This document shows positions 34,353 to 43,710 of a DNA stretch of 64,000 nucleotides, one piece after another. The notes under the pieces are model-generated. The model ran no database searches. It was not told where the DNA came from and saw only the letters and a program-made list of their open reading frames with translations. The stretch covers positions 1 to 64,000 of the forward strand of contig JAXMCI010000003.1 of assembly GCA_046349435.1 (NCBI GenBank), written 5' to 3'. A program made the position numbers and the translations under genes. Numbering within the stretch: the stretch's first letter is position 1; each line of letters starts with the position of its first letter. The stretch is from JAXMCI01 sp046349435. GTDB taxonomy: Bacteria; Pseudomonadota; Alphaproteobacteria; Dongiales; Dongiaceae.

Positions 34353-35266
34353 GCGCCGCCCCCGCCGGCGACGCCATGCCGGCCGGGCCGTCCCCCCGGC
34401 CGCTGCCCGGGCCGCTGCCCGGGCCGCTGATCGACTGGCACAGCAATCTCTGGCTGCCCGAGCATCTCGGCGAGCAGCTCGCCGAGATGGGCTCCAAGAC
34501 CGGCCGCAGCATGGATGCGAGCCCGGCGGCGCACCGCCGCGAGGTCGCCGCCCATTGCGAGCGCTTCGTCGTCATCGCGATGCGCTGGAACCGTCTCGGC
34601 ATCCACATCCCCAACGAGTTCGTCGCCGAGTACGTGCAGTCGTTCCCCGGCCGGGCGGTGGGCTTCGCCTGCGTCGACCCGCACGATGCGAGCGCGCCGG
34701 CCGAGCTCGAGCATGCGGTGGTGAAGCTCGGGCTGCGCGGCCTGAAATGGTCGCCGGTCTATGCCGGCTTCGATCCCTGGTCGCCGGAGGCCTGGCGGGT
34801 CTACGAGGTGGCCGATGCGCTCGGTATCCCGATGCTGTGGCACCAGTCGGCCGCCTACGCCCAGCAATCCATGCTGGAATACGGCAACCCGATCCTGGTC
34901 GACCGCATCGCGCGCGCCTTCCCCAAGCTGCGCATGATCCTGGCCCATGTCGGCCAGCCCTGGATCGGCGAGACCGTGCTGCTGCTGCGCAAGCATCGCC
35001 AGCTCTATGCCGACCTGTCGGCCCGCTACTATCGCAAGTGGCAGTGCTACAACGCGCTGATGCTGGCGATCGACTACGGCGTCACCGGCCAGCTGCTGTT
35101 CGGCTCCGACTTCCCGATCCAGACGCCGCTCGCCGCGCAGGAGTCCTTCCGCGCGATCAACGACTGGGGCCCCGGCGTGACGATGCCGCGTATTCCCGAC
35201 GCGCTGATCGATGATATCCTCTTCAACCGCCCGCTCGAGCTGCTCTGGCCGGGGGGCATCGGGTAG
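34349..35266 (+). CDS. Amidohydrolase (ACMSD-like TIM-barrel hydrolase)
   Basis: A 305-residue metal-dependent hydrolase of the amidohydrolase_2 group. IDWHSNLWLPEHL gives a first metal-binding site in modified form (WHSN instead of the usual HxH), RGLKWSPVYAGFDP follows, then MLWHQSAAYAQQ, ILAHVGQPW and the aspartate in LLFGSDFPIQTP. GTG 34349 overlaps the monooxygenase stop; ATG 34376 is an alternative. It probably hydrolyses or decarboxylates the product of the monooxygenase. Confidence 0.78.
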   Translation: MSAAPAGDAMPAGPSPRPLPGPLPGPLIDWHSNLWLPEHLGEQLAEMGSKTGRSMDASPAAHRREVAAHCERFVVIAMRWNRLGIHIPNEFVAEYVQSFPGRAVGFACVDPHDASAPAELEHAVVKLGLRGLKWSPVYAGFDPWSPEAWRVYEVADALGIPMLWHQSAAYAQQSMLEYGNPILVDRIARAFPKLRMILAHVGQPWIGETVLLLRKHRQLYADLSARYYRKWQCYNALMLAIDYGVTGQLLFGSDFPIQTPLAAQESFRAINDWGPGVTMPRIPDALIDDILFNRPLELLWPGGIG

Positions 35267-35385
35267 CGCTGCCCCGAGCCCGAGGATGCCGTCGATGCCG
35301 ATGCCGCCCGACCGCGTGACCGCGCCGCCCCGGACCGCCCCCGGGCGGCCTGCCGGGCTCGCCGCCGCCACCTGAGGCGAGGGCC

Positions 35386-36333
35386 GTGCTGCGGGTCCTG
35401 GCCGCCCGGATCGCGCTGGGCCTGGTCACGCTGCTGGCGGTGTCGCTGCTGATCTTCGTCGGCACCGAGGTGCTGCCCGGCGACGTCGCCGAGGCGATCC
35501 TGGGGCAGGGGGCGACGCCGCAGACCGTCGCCAACCTCCGCCACGCCCTCAACCTCGACGTTCCCGCCCATCTGCGCTACCTCGACTGGCTGGGCGGGCT
35601 GCTGCAGGGCGATCTCGGCACCTCGCTGACCACCCGCAAGCCGGTGCTCGGGATGATCGCCACCCGGCTCGGCAACACGCTGTTCCTGGCCGGCGCGGCG
35701 GCGCTGGTGGCGGTGCCGCTCGCCATCCTGCTCGGGCTGGTGGCGGCGCGCTTCCGCGGCAGCTGGCTCGACCGCACCATCTCGGTCTCGACGCTGGCCG
35801 CCATCTCGATGCCGGAATTCTTCATCGGCTACGTGCTGATCTACGTGCTGGCGGTGAAGCTGCGCTGGCTGCCCTCCTTCGCCAAGATCTCGCCCTCCAT
35901 GTCGCTCGGCGACAAGCTCCACACCATCGTCCTGCCCGCCCTCACCCTGGTGCTGGTGGTGGTGGCGCACATGATGCGCATGACCCGGGCGGCGGTGATC
36001 TCGGTGATGGAGACGCCCTATGTCGAGATGGCGGAGCTGAAGGGCCTCGGGCGCTGGCGCATCGTGCTGTCGCACGCGCTGCCCAATGCGCTCTCGCCGA
36101 TCATCACCATCGTCATGCTGAACCTCGCCTATCTCGTGGTCGGGGTGGTGGTGGTCGAGGTGGTGTTCGTCTATCCCGGCATCGGCCAGCTGATGGTCGA
36201 CCACGTCGCCAAGCGCGACGTGCCGGTGATCCAGGGCTGCGGCCTGGTCTTCGCCGGCACCTACACCATCCTCAACGTCGCGGCCGACCTGCTCTCGACG
36301 GTCGCCAACCCGCGCCTGCGGCACCCGAAATAG
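35386..36333 (+). CDS. DppB-like ABC transporter permease
   Basis: A 315-residue permease of the peptide/nickel group: N-terminal LITFR-like hydrophobic segment (LVTLLAVSLLIFVGTEVLPGD), ALNLDVPAHLRYLDWLGGLLQGDLGTSL and the EAA loop TPYVEMAELKGLGRWRIVLSHALPNA near the C-terminal half. It starts with GTG 35386. It pairs with the DppC-like permease 10 bases downstream. Confidence 0.86.
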   Translation: MLRVLAARIALGLVTLLAVSLLIFVGTEVLPGDVAEAILGQGATPQTVANLRHALNLDVPAHLRYLDWLGGLLQGDLGTSLTTRKPVLGMIATRLGNTLFLAGAAALVAVPLAILLGLVAARFRGSWLDRTISVSTLAAISMPEFFIGYVLIYVLAVKLRWLPSFAKISPSMSLGDKLHTIVLPALTLVLVVVAHMMRMTRAAVISVMETPYVEMAELKGLGRWRIVLSHALPNALSPIITIVMLNLAYLVVGVVVVEVVFVYPGIGQLMVDHVAKRDVPVIQGCGLVFAGTYTILNVAADLLSTVANPRLRHPK

Positions 36334-36343
36334 GGGGGCGGCG

Positions 36344-37141
36344 ATGCGCAGGCCTCCGAGCTTCTGGATCGGCGCCGTGCTGGTGGCGGCCTTCCTGGTG
36401 CTGGCGGTGATCGGCCCGTCGATCGCGCCCTACGCCGAGGCCGACGCCGCCGGCGACGCCTGGCAGCCGCCCTCGGCCGAGTTCCTGCTCGGCACCGACA
36501 ATCTCGGCCGCGACGTGCTCAGCCGGCTGCTCTACGGCACGCGCCGGACGATCGGCATCGCGCTCTCGGCGACCCTGCTCTCCTTCGCCATCGGCATGAC
36601 GCTGGGCTTCGTCGCCGCAGTGTCGCGCGGCGCCGTCGACCAGGCGATCAGCCGGGTGGTCGACGTGCTGATGTCGATCCCGACGCTGATCTTCGCGCTG
36701 GTGGTGCTGTCGCTGCTGCCGCACTCGACGCTGATGCTGGTGCTGGTCATGGCGGTGCTCGATTCCACCCGTGTCTTCCGGCTCGCCCGCTCGGTCGCCC
36801 GCGACGTCGCGGTGCTGGAGTTCGTCGAGGCGGCGCGGCTGCGCGGCGAGGGGCTGGCCTGGGTGATCCGGCGCGAGATCCTGCCCAACACCCTGACGCC
36901 GATCATCTCCGAGTTCGGCCTGCGCTTCTGCTTCGTCATCCTGTTCCTCAGCGCGCTCAGCTTCCTCGGGCTCGGCATCCAGCCGCCGCAGGCCGACTGG
37001 GGCGGCATGGTGCGCGAGAATGCCAACGCGCTGGGCTTCGGCCTCTTCATGCCGCTGATCCCGGCGGCCGCCATCGTGCTGCTCACCGTCTCGGTCAACC
37101 TGCTGGTCGACTGGCAGCTGGCGCGGCGCCTGCGGCGTTGA
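36344..37141 (+). CDS. DppC-like ABC transporter permease
   Basis: A 265-residue permease with LLGTDNLGRDVLSRLLYGTRRT (the diagnostic DppC/OppC motif, about residues 48-68), five to six membrane segments and the EAA loop EFVEAARLRGEGLAWVIRREILPN. The partner ATPases (DppD/DppF type) are not in this cluster. Confidence 0.86.
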   Translation: MRRPPSFWIGAVLVAAFLVLAVIGPSIAPYAEADAAGDAWQPPSAEFLLGTDNLGRDVLSRLLYGTRRTIGIALSATLLSFAIGMTLGFVAAVSRGAVDQAISRVVDVLMSIPTLIFALVVLSLLPHSTLMLVLVMAVLDSTRVFRLARSVARDVAVLEFVEAARLRGEGLAWVIRREILPNTLTPIISEFGLRFCFVILFLSALSFLGLGIQPPQADWGGMVRENANALGFGLFMPLIPAAAIVLLTVSVNLLVDWQLARRLRR

Positions 37142-37148
37142 GCGGCGA

Positions 37149-37187
37149 TTGACCGCCGGCCGCCCAGTTCGTAGCATTGTATGACAA
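37149..37187 (+). promoter_or_regulatory. Promoter with FadR-type operator (dipeptide-type binding protein)
   Basis: TTGACC (37149-37154) and TAGCAT (37172-37177) are separated by 17 bases. TTGTATGACAA (37177-37187) begins on the last base of the -10 element and matches the FadR-type consensus TNGTNNNACNA completely. It lies about 48 bases before the ATG at 37236, so the binding-protein gene has its own regulated promoter although the permease genes lie just upstream. Confidence 0.62.
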
Positions 37188-37235
37188 GATGATGGCCGGA
37201 CCGGCCGGAAACAGGCAGGACAGGAGGCGGAGACC

Positions 37236-38810
37236 ATGGCTGACCACGATCAACTGCGCTGGCTGGCGAGCGCCGGCCGCATGACGCGCCGGGATTTCAT
37301 GAGCCGGGCGGCGGCGCTGGGCGTCTCGACTGCGCTGGCCGGGACGCTGGCCTCGAAGGGCGTCTTCGCCGACGAGGCGCCGAAGAAGGGTGGGCACCTC
37401 ATCCTCGGGCTCGACGGCTCGGCCTCGACCGACAACCTCGATCCCACCACCTACGTCGTCACCTTCCAGTACACGGTCGGCTACCAGTGGGGCAACTCGC
37501 TGGTCGAGCTGACCCACGACGGCGGCCTCAGCCCCGAGCTGGCCGAGAGCTGGGAGCCCGATCCGACCGCGACCAAGTGGGTCTTCAAGCTGCGCAAGGG
37601 CGTGCAGTTCCACAACGGCAAGGAGATGACCGCCGAGGACGTGCTGGCGACCGTCAACTACCATCGCAGCGAGAAGTCGACCTCGCCGGCCAAGGCCTTC
37701 TTCGAGCCGGTCGAGGACATCAAGGCGTCCGACAAGCACGAGCTGACGGTGACGCTGAAGGCGCCCAACGCCGACATGCCCTACATCTTCGCCGACTACC
37801 ACCTGCTGATCCAGCCGGCGGGCGGCGATCCCAAGGCCGGCATCGGCACCGGCGGCTACATCATCGAGACCTTCGAGCCCGGCGTGCGCGCCATCGCCAA
37901 GCGCAACCCGAACTACTGGAAGGCCGACCGCGCCTTCGTCGACAGCATCGAGACGCTCGGCATGAACGACGTCACGGCGCGCACCAGCGCGCTGCAGTCG
38001 GGCGCCGTGCACTTCATCAACCGCGTCGACCCGAAGACGGTGGCGCTGCTCGGCAACGCGCCCGACCTGCAGGTCGTCGACGTGCCCAGCGCCGGCTACT
38101 ACTGCTTCCCGATGCGCTGCGACACGCCGCCCTATGACAGCCACGATCTGCGGCTGGCGCTGAAGTACGCGATCGACCGCGAGCGCATGAAGAAGAAGAT
38201 CGCCAGCGGCTTCGGGGTGGTCGGCAACGACCATTGCGTCAGCTCGCTCGACCGCTTCCACGCGGCCGACATCCCGCAGCACGGCTACGACCCCGACAAG
38301 GCGAAGTTCCTCTACAAGAAGTCGGGCCACAGCGGCGCCCTCAATCTCAAGGTCGCCGACGCCGCCTTCCCCGGCGCGGTCGACGCCGCCACGCTGTTCA
38401 AGGAGGACGCCGCCAAGGCCGGCATCGACATCGCGGTCGAGCGGGTGCCGGACGACGGCTACTGGTCGGACGTCTGGCTGAAGGCGCCGTTCTGCGGCTC
38501 CTACTGGGCCGGCCGGCCAACCGCCGACATGATGATGGCGCTGTCCTATCTCTCGACCGCCCCGTGGAACGAGAGCTACTGGAAGCGGCCGGACTTCGAC
38601 AAGCTGCTGATCCAGGCGCGCGGCGAGCTCGACAACGCCAAGCGCAAGCAGATGTACCGCGACCTGCAGGCGATGATCTCCGACGATTCCGGCGTCATCG
38701 TCCCGCTGTTCAACAACTACCTGTTCGGCGGCGCCAAGAACGTCTCCGGGCTGAAGCCGACCCCGGTGTTCGTCGGCTACCGGATGGGCGAGCAGCTGCA
38801 CTTCGACTGA
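37236..38810 (+). CDS. DppA/OppA-like ABC substrate-binding protein (Tat-exported)
   Basis: A 524-residue SBP_bac_5 protein. The N-terminus has a twin-arginine leader (MTRRDFMSRAAALGVSTAL, about residues 16-34). The mature part shows LVELTHDGGLSPELAESWEP, WVFKLRKGVQFHNGKEMTAEDV and the C-terminal LDNAKRKQMYRDLQAMIS. It should bind peptides, opines or similar compounds for the DppBC-like permeases. AGGAGGCGGAG precedes the ATG. Confidence 0.87.
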   Translation: MADHDQLRWLASAGRMTRRDFMSRAAALGVSTALAGTLASKGVFADEAPKKGGHLILGLDGSASTDNLDPTTYVVTFQYTVGYQWGNSLVELTHDGGLSPELAESWEPDPTATKWVFKLRKGVQFHNGKEMTAEDVLATVNYHRSEKSTSPAKAFFEPVEDIKASDKHELTVTLKAPNADMPYIFADYHLLIQPAGGDPKAGIGTGGYIIETFEPGVRAIAKRNPNYWKADRAFVDSIETLGMNDVTARTSALQSGAVHFINRVDPKTVALLGNAPDLQVVDVPSAGYYCFPMRCDTPPYDSHDLRLALKYAIDRERMKKKIASGFGVVGNDHCVSSLDRFHAADIPQHGYDPDKAKFLYKKSGHSGALNLKVADAAFPGAVDAATLFKEDAAKAGIDIAVERVPDDGYWSDVWLKAPFCGSYWAGRPTADMMMALSYLSTAPWNESYWKRPDFDKLLIQARGELDNAKRKQMYRDLQAMISDDSGVIVPLFNNYLFGGAKNVSGLKPTPVFVGYRMGEQLHFD

Positions 38811-38940
38811 GTCGCGGGACAGGACGGCGGGCGGCAGCGTCCGCCCGCCGCCTTGTCACGATGCGGGGTTCTCGTATATCGAAGGGCAGGGGCGGCGGCG
38901 GGGGCCGAGGCCGCAGGCCCCGCTCGATGGCAAGGAACCC

Positions 38941-39690
38941 ATGCCGACGCGACTGCCGACCCGCGAGACGGCCGAAGACGGCGACCGGCCGGCGACGGCC
39001 GGCGCCAGCCCCTACAGGGTCGCCGGCACCACCAGCACGACGCGCGAGCGCACCGTGGCCGCGCTGCGCCAGGCGATCCTCGACCTGCACTTCAAGCCGG
39101 GCCAGCGCCTGATCGAGCGCGAGCTCTGCGAGCTGACCGGCGTCAGCCGCACCTCGCTGCGCGAGGCGCTGCGCCACCTCGCCGCCGAAGGGCTGATCCA
39201 GAACGTGCCGCATCGCGGGACGGTGGTGGCCACCGTCAGCCTCGAGGAGGCGCGCCAGATCTACGAGGTGCGGGCCGCCATCGAGGGCATGGCGGCGCGC
39301 CTCTTCACCGAGCGCGCGACGGCCGCCGAGATCGCGCTGCTGGCCGAGGCGGGCCGCCGCTACGAGGAGGCGATCCGGCGCAAGGACGTCGACGCCGTGC
39401 TCGAGGCGCTGACCGCGTTCTACGACGTCATCTTCGACGGCTGCGGCAACGCGATCGCCGCCTCGATCGTGCGTTCGCTGCGGGCCCGCATGCAGTACCT
39501 GCGCACCGCCACGACGATCCGCCAGTCGGCCGCCGACACCCGCCAGTCGATCGAGAACTTCCGCGCCATCGTCCGCGCCGTGCGCCAGCACGACCCGGCG
39601 GCGGCCGGTGCCGCCTGCGTCGCCCAGGTGCAGCACGCCGCCGCGGTCGCCATGGCCGTGCTGCGCGACGAGCTCGCCGCCGCCTCGTAG
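38941..39690 (+). CDS. GntR family transcriptional regulator, FadR subfamily (FCD)
   Basis: A 249-residue regulator. The winged helix lies at about residues 35-100 (ALRQAILDLHFKPGQRLIERELCELTGVSRTSLREALRHLAAEGLI) and the all-helical FCD effector domain follows (EARQIYEVRAAIEGMAARLF, then FYDVIFDGCGNAIAASIV). It stands in the middle of the 33-47 kb catabolic region and is the only regulator there. It is the obvious candidate to bind the TTGTATGACA-type operators at 33.1, 37.2, 39.9 and 46.8 kb. No such site is seen just upstream of its own gene, so autoregulation is not evident. Confidence 0.86.
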   Translation: MPTRLPTRETAEDGDRPATAGASPYRVAGTTSTTRERTVAALRQAILDLHFKPGQRLIERELCELTGVSRTSLREALRHLAAEGLIQNVPHRGTVVATVSLEEARQIYEVRAAIEGMAARLFTERATAAEIALLAEAGRRYEEAIRRKDVDAVLEALTAFYDVIFDGCGNAIAASIVRSLRARMQYLRTATTIRQSAADTRQSIENFRAIVRAVRQHDPAAAGAACVAQVQHAAAVAMAVLRDELAAAS

Positions 39691-39750
39691 GACGTCGCAC
39701 GACGGCGTGAACCTCGATCGGGCAGAGTTCACGGCCCGCGAGCGTGCGAG

Positions 39751-39890
39751 CCTGATCCTTCGACAAGCTCAGGATGAGGCCGGAGGGGCCGCGCCCGCTT
39801 CTCTCAACTCGGGATGAGGCCGGAGGGGCCGCGCCGGCTTCCTCTCACCTCGTCCCGAGCCTGTCGAAGGGCGAGGTCGGCACGGCCGCG
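39751..39890. repeat. Composite REP-like repeat with internal direct repeat
   Basis: A CTTCGACAAGCTCAG arm near 39758 is matched by the inverted CGAGCCTGTCGAAG arm near 39856. Between them the unit beginning GATGAGGCCGGAGGGGCC (39773-39795) is repeated at 39813-39835. It belongs to the same family as 177-271 and 21659-21735 but has expanded. Confidence 0.6.
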
Positions 39891-39912
39891 CCGTGATCGT
39901 GACGGCAGTCGC

Positions 39913-39960
39913 TTGCCGCCGCTCCCGGCGGTGCTATGATCCCGTCATACAGTCATACGG
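39913..39960 (+). promoter_or_regulatory. Promoter with tandem FadR-type half sites (phyH operon)
   Basis: TTGCCG (39913-39918) and TATGAT (39935-39940) are 16 bases apart. Just after the -10 element GTCATAC occurs twice, at 39944-39950 and 39952-39958, the reverse complement of the GTATGAC core found at 33121 and 37177. The operator would cover the transcription start and ends about 10 bases before the ATG at 39969. Confidence 0.58.
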
Positions 39961-39968
39961 GCCAGGCC

Positions 39969-40790
39969 ATGTCGCTCGCCACCGCCCCTGAGCCGTACCG
40001 CGTCGGTCCGGAGACGATCGCCGCCTATGACCGCGACGGCGCCGTGCTGCTGCGCGGGCTGGCCGATGCCGGCTGGATCGAGCGGGTGCGCGCCGGGATC
40101 GAGCGCTCGCTGGTCGACAGGGCCACCGGCGAGGCCAGCGCCTACTTCAAGCGCCTCAGGATGTGGGAGAGCGATGCCGACCTCCGGGCCTTCTGCCTGC
40201 ACTCGGCGGTGCCGTCCGTCGCCGCGCAGCTGCTGCAGACCGACCGCGTCAACCTGCTCTACGACCAGGTCTTCGTGAAGGAGCCCGGCAGCTTCGCGCC
40301 CACCCCCTGGCACAACGACCAGCCCTACTGGCCGGTGCGCGGCACCCAGCTGCTGACGCTGTGGGTCGCCTGCGATCCCGTCACCCTGGCCAATGGCGGG
40401 CTGGAGTTCGTGCGCGGCTCGCACCGGCAGAGCCGCTGGTACCGGCCCTTCGACACCGACGAGACCGGCCGCGTCACCGAGATCTTCAAGGGCGACGAGG
40501 ACCGGGACTTCGAGGACATGCCCGACATCGAGGCGGCGCGCGACCGGCTCGACATCGTCTCCTGGGAGATGCAGCCGGGCGACGCGCTCGCCTTCCATGC
40601 GCTGACGCTGCATGCCGCGCGCGGCAACGGCGAGGCGCGGCAGCGGCGTCGGGCCTACGCGATCCGGCTGACCGGCCGCGACGTCCGCTACTATGCCGGC
40701 CGGGTGTGGAACAGCTACATCACCAACCCGGCGCTGCAGACCGGCGACCGGCTCGACGGACCGCAATACCCCGTCGTCTATCCCGCCTGA
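39969..40790 (+). CDS. Phytanoyl-CoA dioxygenase (PhyH) family protein
   Basis: A 273-residue Fe(II)/2-oxoglutarate oxygenase. The iron ligands are H115 and D117 in WHNDQPYW and H215 in LTLHAARGNG, with a following arginine for 2-oxoglutarate. The family hydroxylates small molecules such as phytanoyl-CoA, ectoine, quorum signals or secondary metabolites. ATG 39969 is chosen because an in-frame ATG upstream (39936) would lie within the promoter. It is the first gene of a group reaching 43.7 kb. Confidence 0.83.
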   Translation: MSLATAPEPYRVGPETIAAYDRDGAVLLRGLADAGWIERVRAGIERSLVDRATGEASAYFKRLRMWESDADLRAFCLHSAVPSVAAQLLQTDRVNLLYDQVFVKEPGSFAPTPWHNDQPYWPVRGTQLLTLWVACDPVTLANGGLEFVRGSHRQSRWYRPFDTDETGRVTEIFKGDEDRDFEDMPDIEAARDRLDIVSWEMQPGDALAFHALTLHAARGNGEARQRRRAYAIRLTGRDVRYYAGRVWNSYITNPALQTGDRLDGPQYPVVYPA

Positions 40791-40791
40791 C

Positions 40792-41736
40792 GTGGCCGCC
40801 CCGCCGGCAGCGACGCGCTCGCAGGGGGCGAGGGCGATCCTCGCCATCCTCGGGGCCGGCGTCGTCTTCACGGCGCACGACGTGCTGATGAAGCTGTCGA
40901 GCGGCGCCTACCCGGTCACCGAGCTCCTCGTCCTGCGCAGCCTCGCGGCCTATCTGCCGCTGCTCGTGCTGCTGCATCTCGACGGCGGGCTCGGCGGGCT
41001 GCGCAGCCGGCGGCTGCGGCTGCACCTGCTGCGCACGCTGCTGCTGTTCCTGACCTTCTCCGCCTACTACGTGGCGCTCGCCGCGATCCCGCTCTCGGAG
41101 GCGGCGCCGCTCTACTACGCGGCCCCGCTCTACATCGCGGCGCTCTCCGGCCCGCTGCTCGGCGAGCGGGTCGGGGCGGGGCGCTGGGCCGCGGTCATCG
41201 CCGGCCTCGTCGGCGTGGTGGCGATCTGCCGGCCGGGCGCCGCCCTGTTCGAGCCGGCGGCGCTGCTCGCCGCCGCCTCGGCCGTGTTCTACGCGCTGGC
41301 CCAGCTGATGGCGCGCTCGCTCGGGCGGACCGAGCGGGCCGCCACCATGGCCTTCTTCCAGAACACCACCAACCTGCTCGGCGCTGCCGTCGTCGCGGTG
41401 CTGATCGGCGGCGCCGGCTCCGGCGGGCTCGAGCATCCCAGCCTGCGCTTCCTGACCCGCCCCTGGAGCGTGCCGAGCCCGGCGGACGGCCTGCTGATCT
41501 TCGCCACCGGCCTGCTGGCGGCGCTCGGCAGCTGGAGCCTGACGCAGGGCTACCGGCTCGGGTCGCCCCACCTGGTGGCGCCGTTCGAGTATGGCGCGGT
41601 GGTGCTGGCGATGATCGCCGGGGTACTGATCTGGGACGAGCGCCTGACGGCGTCGATGGTGATCGGCGCCGTGCTGGTCGTCGGCGCCGGGCTGATGCTG
41701 CTCCGCGCCGGACCCGGCAAGGCTCATGATGTCTGA
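40792..41736 (+). CDS. DMT superfamily (EamA) transporter
   Basis: A 314-residue protein with about ten membrane segments in two EamA halves (ILGAGVVFTAHDVLMKLSSG; LLRTLLLFLTFSAYYVALAAIPLSEAAPLYYAAPL; second half from about residue 150). It starts with GTG 40792, two bases after the PhyH stop. It probably exports a metabolite or takes up a substrate of the pathway. Confidence 0.8.
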   Translation: MAAPPAATRSQGARAILAILGAGVVFTAHDVLMKLSSGAYPVTELLVLRSLAAYLPLLVLLHLDGGLGGLRSRRLRLHLLRTLLLFLTFSAYYVALAAIPLSEAAPLYYAAPLYIAALSGPLLGERVGAGRWAAVIAGLVGVVAICRPGAALFEPAALLAAASAVFYALAQLMARSLGRTERAATMAFFQNTTNLLGAAVVAVLIGGAGSGGLEHPSLRFLTRPWSVPSPADGLLIFATGLLAALGSWSLTQGYRLGSPHLVAPFEYGAVVLAMIAGVLIWDERLTASMVIGAVLVVGAGLMLLRAGPGKAHDV

Positions 41737-41737
41737 C

Positions 41738-41755
41738 GATCATACAGTATTGACA
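41738..41755 (+). promoter_or_regulatory. Degenerate FadR-type operator before the alpha/beta hydrolase
   Basis: The sequence ATCATACAGTATTGACA is related to the GTCATAC/GTATGAC core of the other regulon sites, with one changed base on the left half and one extra base on the right half. A TTGACA lies at its right end, but no good -10 is found 17 bases on. It is weaker evidence than the other four sites. Confidence 0.35.
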
Positions 41756-41855
41756 GCGTGCGAAGCGGGCCGCCACAGTCCCGGTCTTCCCAGCGGAGTC
41801 ATGCCATGAGCCTGCCGCAGGGCCACCTCGTCCGCCGCCGGTCGAGGCGGCGGCG

Positions 41856-42718
41856 ATGACCGCCCCCGACGGCCGGATCGTCGCGGCCGGCGGCGTCGGC
41901 ACCTACGTGATCGAGCGCGGCGCCGGGCCGGCGCTGGTGCTGCTGCACGGCGCCTCGCTCGGGGTCGATGCCTGGCTCACCTGGTTCCGCGCCCTGCCGG
42001 CGCTGGCGGCCCGCTTCCGGACGGTGACCTTCGACCAGCCCGGCTTCGGCCGCAGCGACATGAACCCGGGCAACCGCTATCTCAACCGGCTGAGCGGGTG
42101 CCGCATGCCTGGGCCGTGCTCGACGGCGCTCGGCATCGGCGAGGCGATGCTGGTCGGCCACCGAGGGCGCTTCATGGCGGCCCGCATGGCGACCGAGCAG
42201 CCCGATCGGATCACCCGCCCGGTGCTGGTGACCAGCGGCACCGCGCCGCGGCTCGGCGGCGATCTCGACCGCGGCTGGATGGAGGCCTCGACGCCTACGA
42301 CGTCCAGGGCGCCGGCAGCGAGGAGGACGGCGCGGTGGCCGGCGATCCCGCATCTGCGGCGCGGCCCCGATCCGGCGTACGAGGCGATCCTGCGCGACAA
42401 CTATCGGCGCGCCCGGAGAGCGGCAGCGACGCCATGTTCCGCGCCCTGCCGCCGAGCGAGACCGACTACCTGCTCTATACCCGCCTGCAGGAGCAGGAAC
42501 TCCATCCCCGGCTCGACCGGCTGCGGGCGCGCTGCCTGCTGCTCTGGGCGCGCGACGACCCGACCGTGCCGGTCGAGCGGGCGCTCAAGCTGATGGACCT
42601 CATTCCGGGCGCCGAGCTGCACGTGCTGGGCGGCGCCGGCCACATGGTGATGCACGACCGGCCCGCCGCCTTCAACCGGACGGTGGCGGCCTGGTGCGCG
42701 ACGGAGGACGAGCGGTGA
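41856..42718 (+). pseudogene. Alpha/beta hydrolase, split by frameshifts
   Basis: The first part (TYVIERGAGPALVLLHGASLG and RFRTVTFDQPGFGRSD) is a standard alpha/beta hydrolase of the meta-cleavage-hydrolase type. The frame is disturbed at about 42095, at the nucleophile elbow near 42160 (VGHRGRF instead of an expected VGHSEGAF), at about 42285 and at about 42415. The last part (LYTRLQEQELHPRLDRLRARCLLLWARDDPTVPVE, then GAGHMVMHDRP with the catalytic histidine) is intact in another frame and stops at 42718. Either several sequence errors occur here or the gene is dead. The catalytic serine is not readable as given. Confidence 0.7.
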
Positions 42719-43710
42719 GCCTTCCCACGATGGAGCATGTCAGGCTGGGCCGCACCGGCCTCAGTGTCTCGCGCATCGGCCTCGGCGCCATGGGCATGGG
42801 CGATCCCGGCTGGCGCTCCTGGGTGCTCGACGAGGCGGCGAGCGCCCCGCTCATCGCCCGCGCGCTCGATCTCGGGATCAACTTCTTCGACACCTCGGAC
42901 TTCTACTCGGCCGGGGCCAGCGAGGAGGTGCTCGGCCGTCGCCTGGTCGGCGCGGTGCCGCGCGACGAGCTGGTGATCGCCACCAAGGTCGGCAACCCGA
43001 TGGGCCGCGGCCCGAATGCGCGCGGCTACTCGCGCAAGCACATCCTGCACGCCGTCGAGCAGTCGCTGCGCCGGCTGCGCACCGACCATATCGACCTCTA
43101 CCAGACGCACATCTGGGCCGACTCGGCGCCGCTCGAGGAGACGGTGGCGGCGTTCGACACGCTGGTCCGCCAGGGCAAGATCCTGCATGCCGGGATCACC
43201 ACCATGCCGGCCTGGCAGCTCGCCCGTGCGATAGGCATCGCCGAGCGCGACGGGCTGGCCCGCTTCGCCAGCGCGCAGAACCACTACAATCTCTGCTATC
43301 GCGAGGACGAGAAGGAGACGATTCCGCTGTGCCGGGCGGAGGGGCTGGCGCTGATCCCCTTCAGCCCGATCGCCCGGGGCTTCCTCGCCGGCAACCGCGG
43401 CGCGGCCGGCGAAGGCCCCACCGAGCGGGCGCGCACCGACGAGTACGCCCACAAATGGTACTACCGCGAGGGCGACATGGCGGTGCTGGAGCGGGTGCGC
43501 GAGGTGGCCGGCCGGCTCGGCGCCGAGCCCGCCCAGGTGGCGCTCGCCTGGGTGCTGGCCAAGCCCGGCATCACCGCGCCGATCGTCGGCGCCACCGCGG
43601 TGGCGCAGCTCGAGGCCGCGGTGGCCGCGCTGGCGCTGCGGCTGGAGCCGGCCGACCTCGCCTTCCTCGAGGAGCCCTACCAGCCGCGCTGGGGCGCCGC
43701 GCTCGGCTGA
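42715..43710 (+). CDS. Aldo/keto reductase
   Basis: A 331-residue NADPH-dependent reductase: MEHVRLGRTGLSVSRIGLGAMGMG, FFDTSDFYSAGASEEVLG with the catalytic D/Y pair, VIATKVG with the lysine, DHIDLYQTHIW and the C-terminal IVGATAVAQLEAAV. GTG 42715 overlaps the hydrolase stop; ATG 42730 is an equally plausible start. It would reduce a carbonyl intermediate of the pathway or run in the oxidative direction. Confidence 0.86.
   Translation: MSLPTMEHVRLGRTGLSVSRIGLGAMGMGDPGWRSWVLDEAASAPLIARALDLGINFFDTSDFYSAGASEEVLGRRLVGAVPRDELVIATKVGNPMGRGPNARGYSRKHILHAVEQSLRRLRTDHIDLYQTHIWADSAPLEETVAAFDTLVRQGKILHAGITTMPAWQLARAIGIAERDGLARFASAQNHYNLCYREDEKETIPLCRAEGLALIPFSPIARGFLAGNRGAAGEGPTERARTDEYAHKWYYREGDMAVLERVREVAGRLGAEPAQVALAWVLAKPGITAPIVGATAVAQLEAAVAALALRLEPADLAFLEEPYQPRWGAALG

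Noticed and set aside
41807..41857. Small 16-codon open frame ending in ATGA before the alpha/beta hydrolase
   Set aside because: It is mostly arginine codons in high-GC sequence and could occur by chance; a leader peptide cannot be supported.
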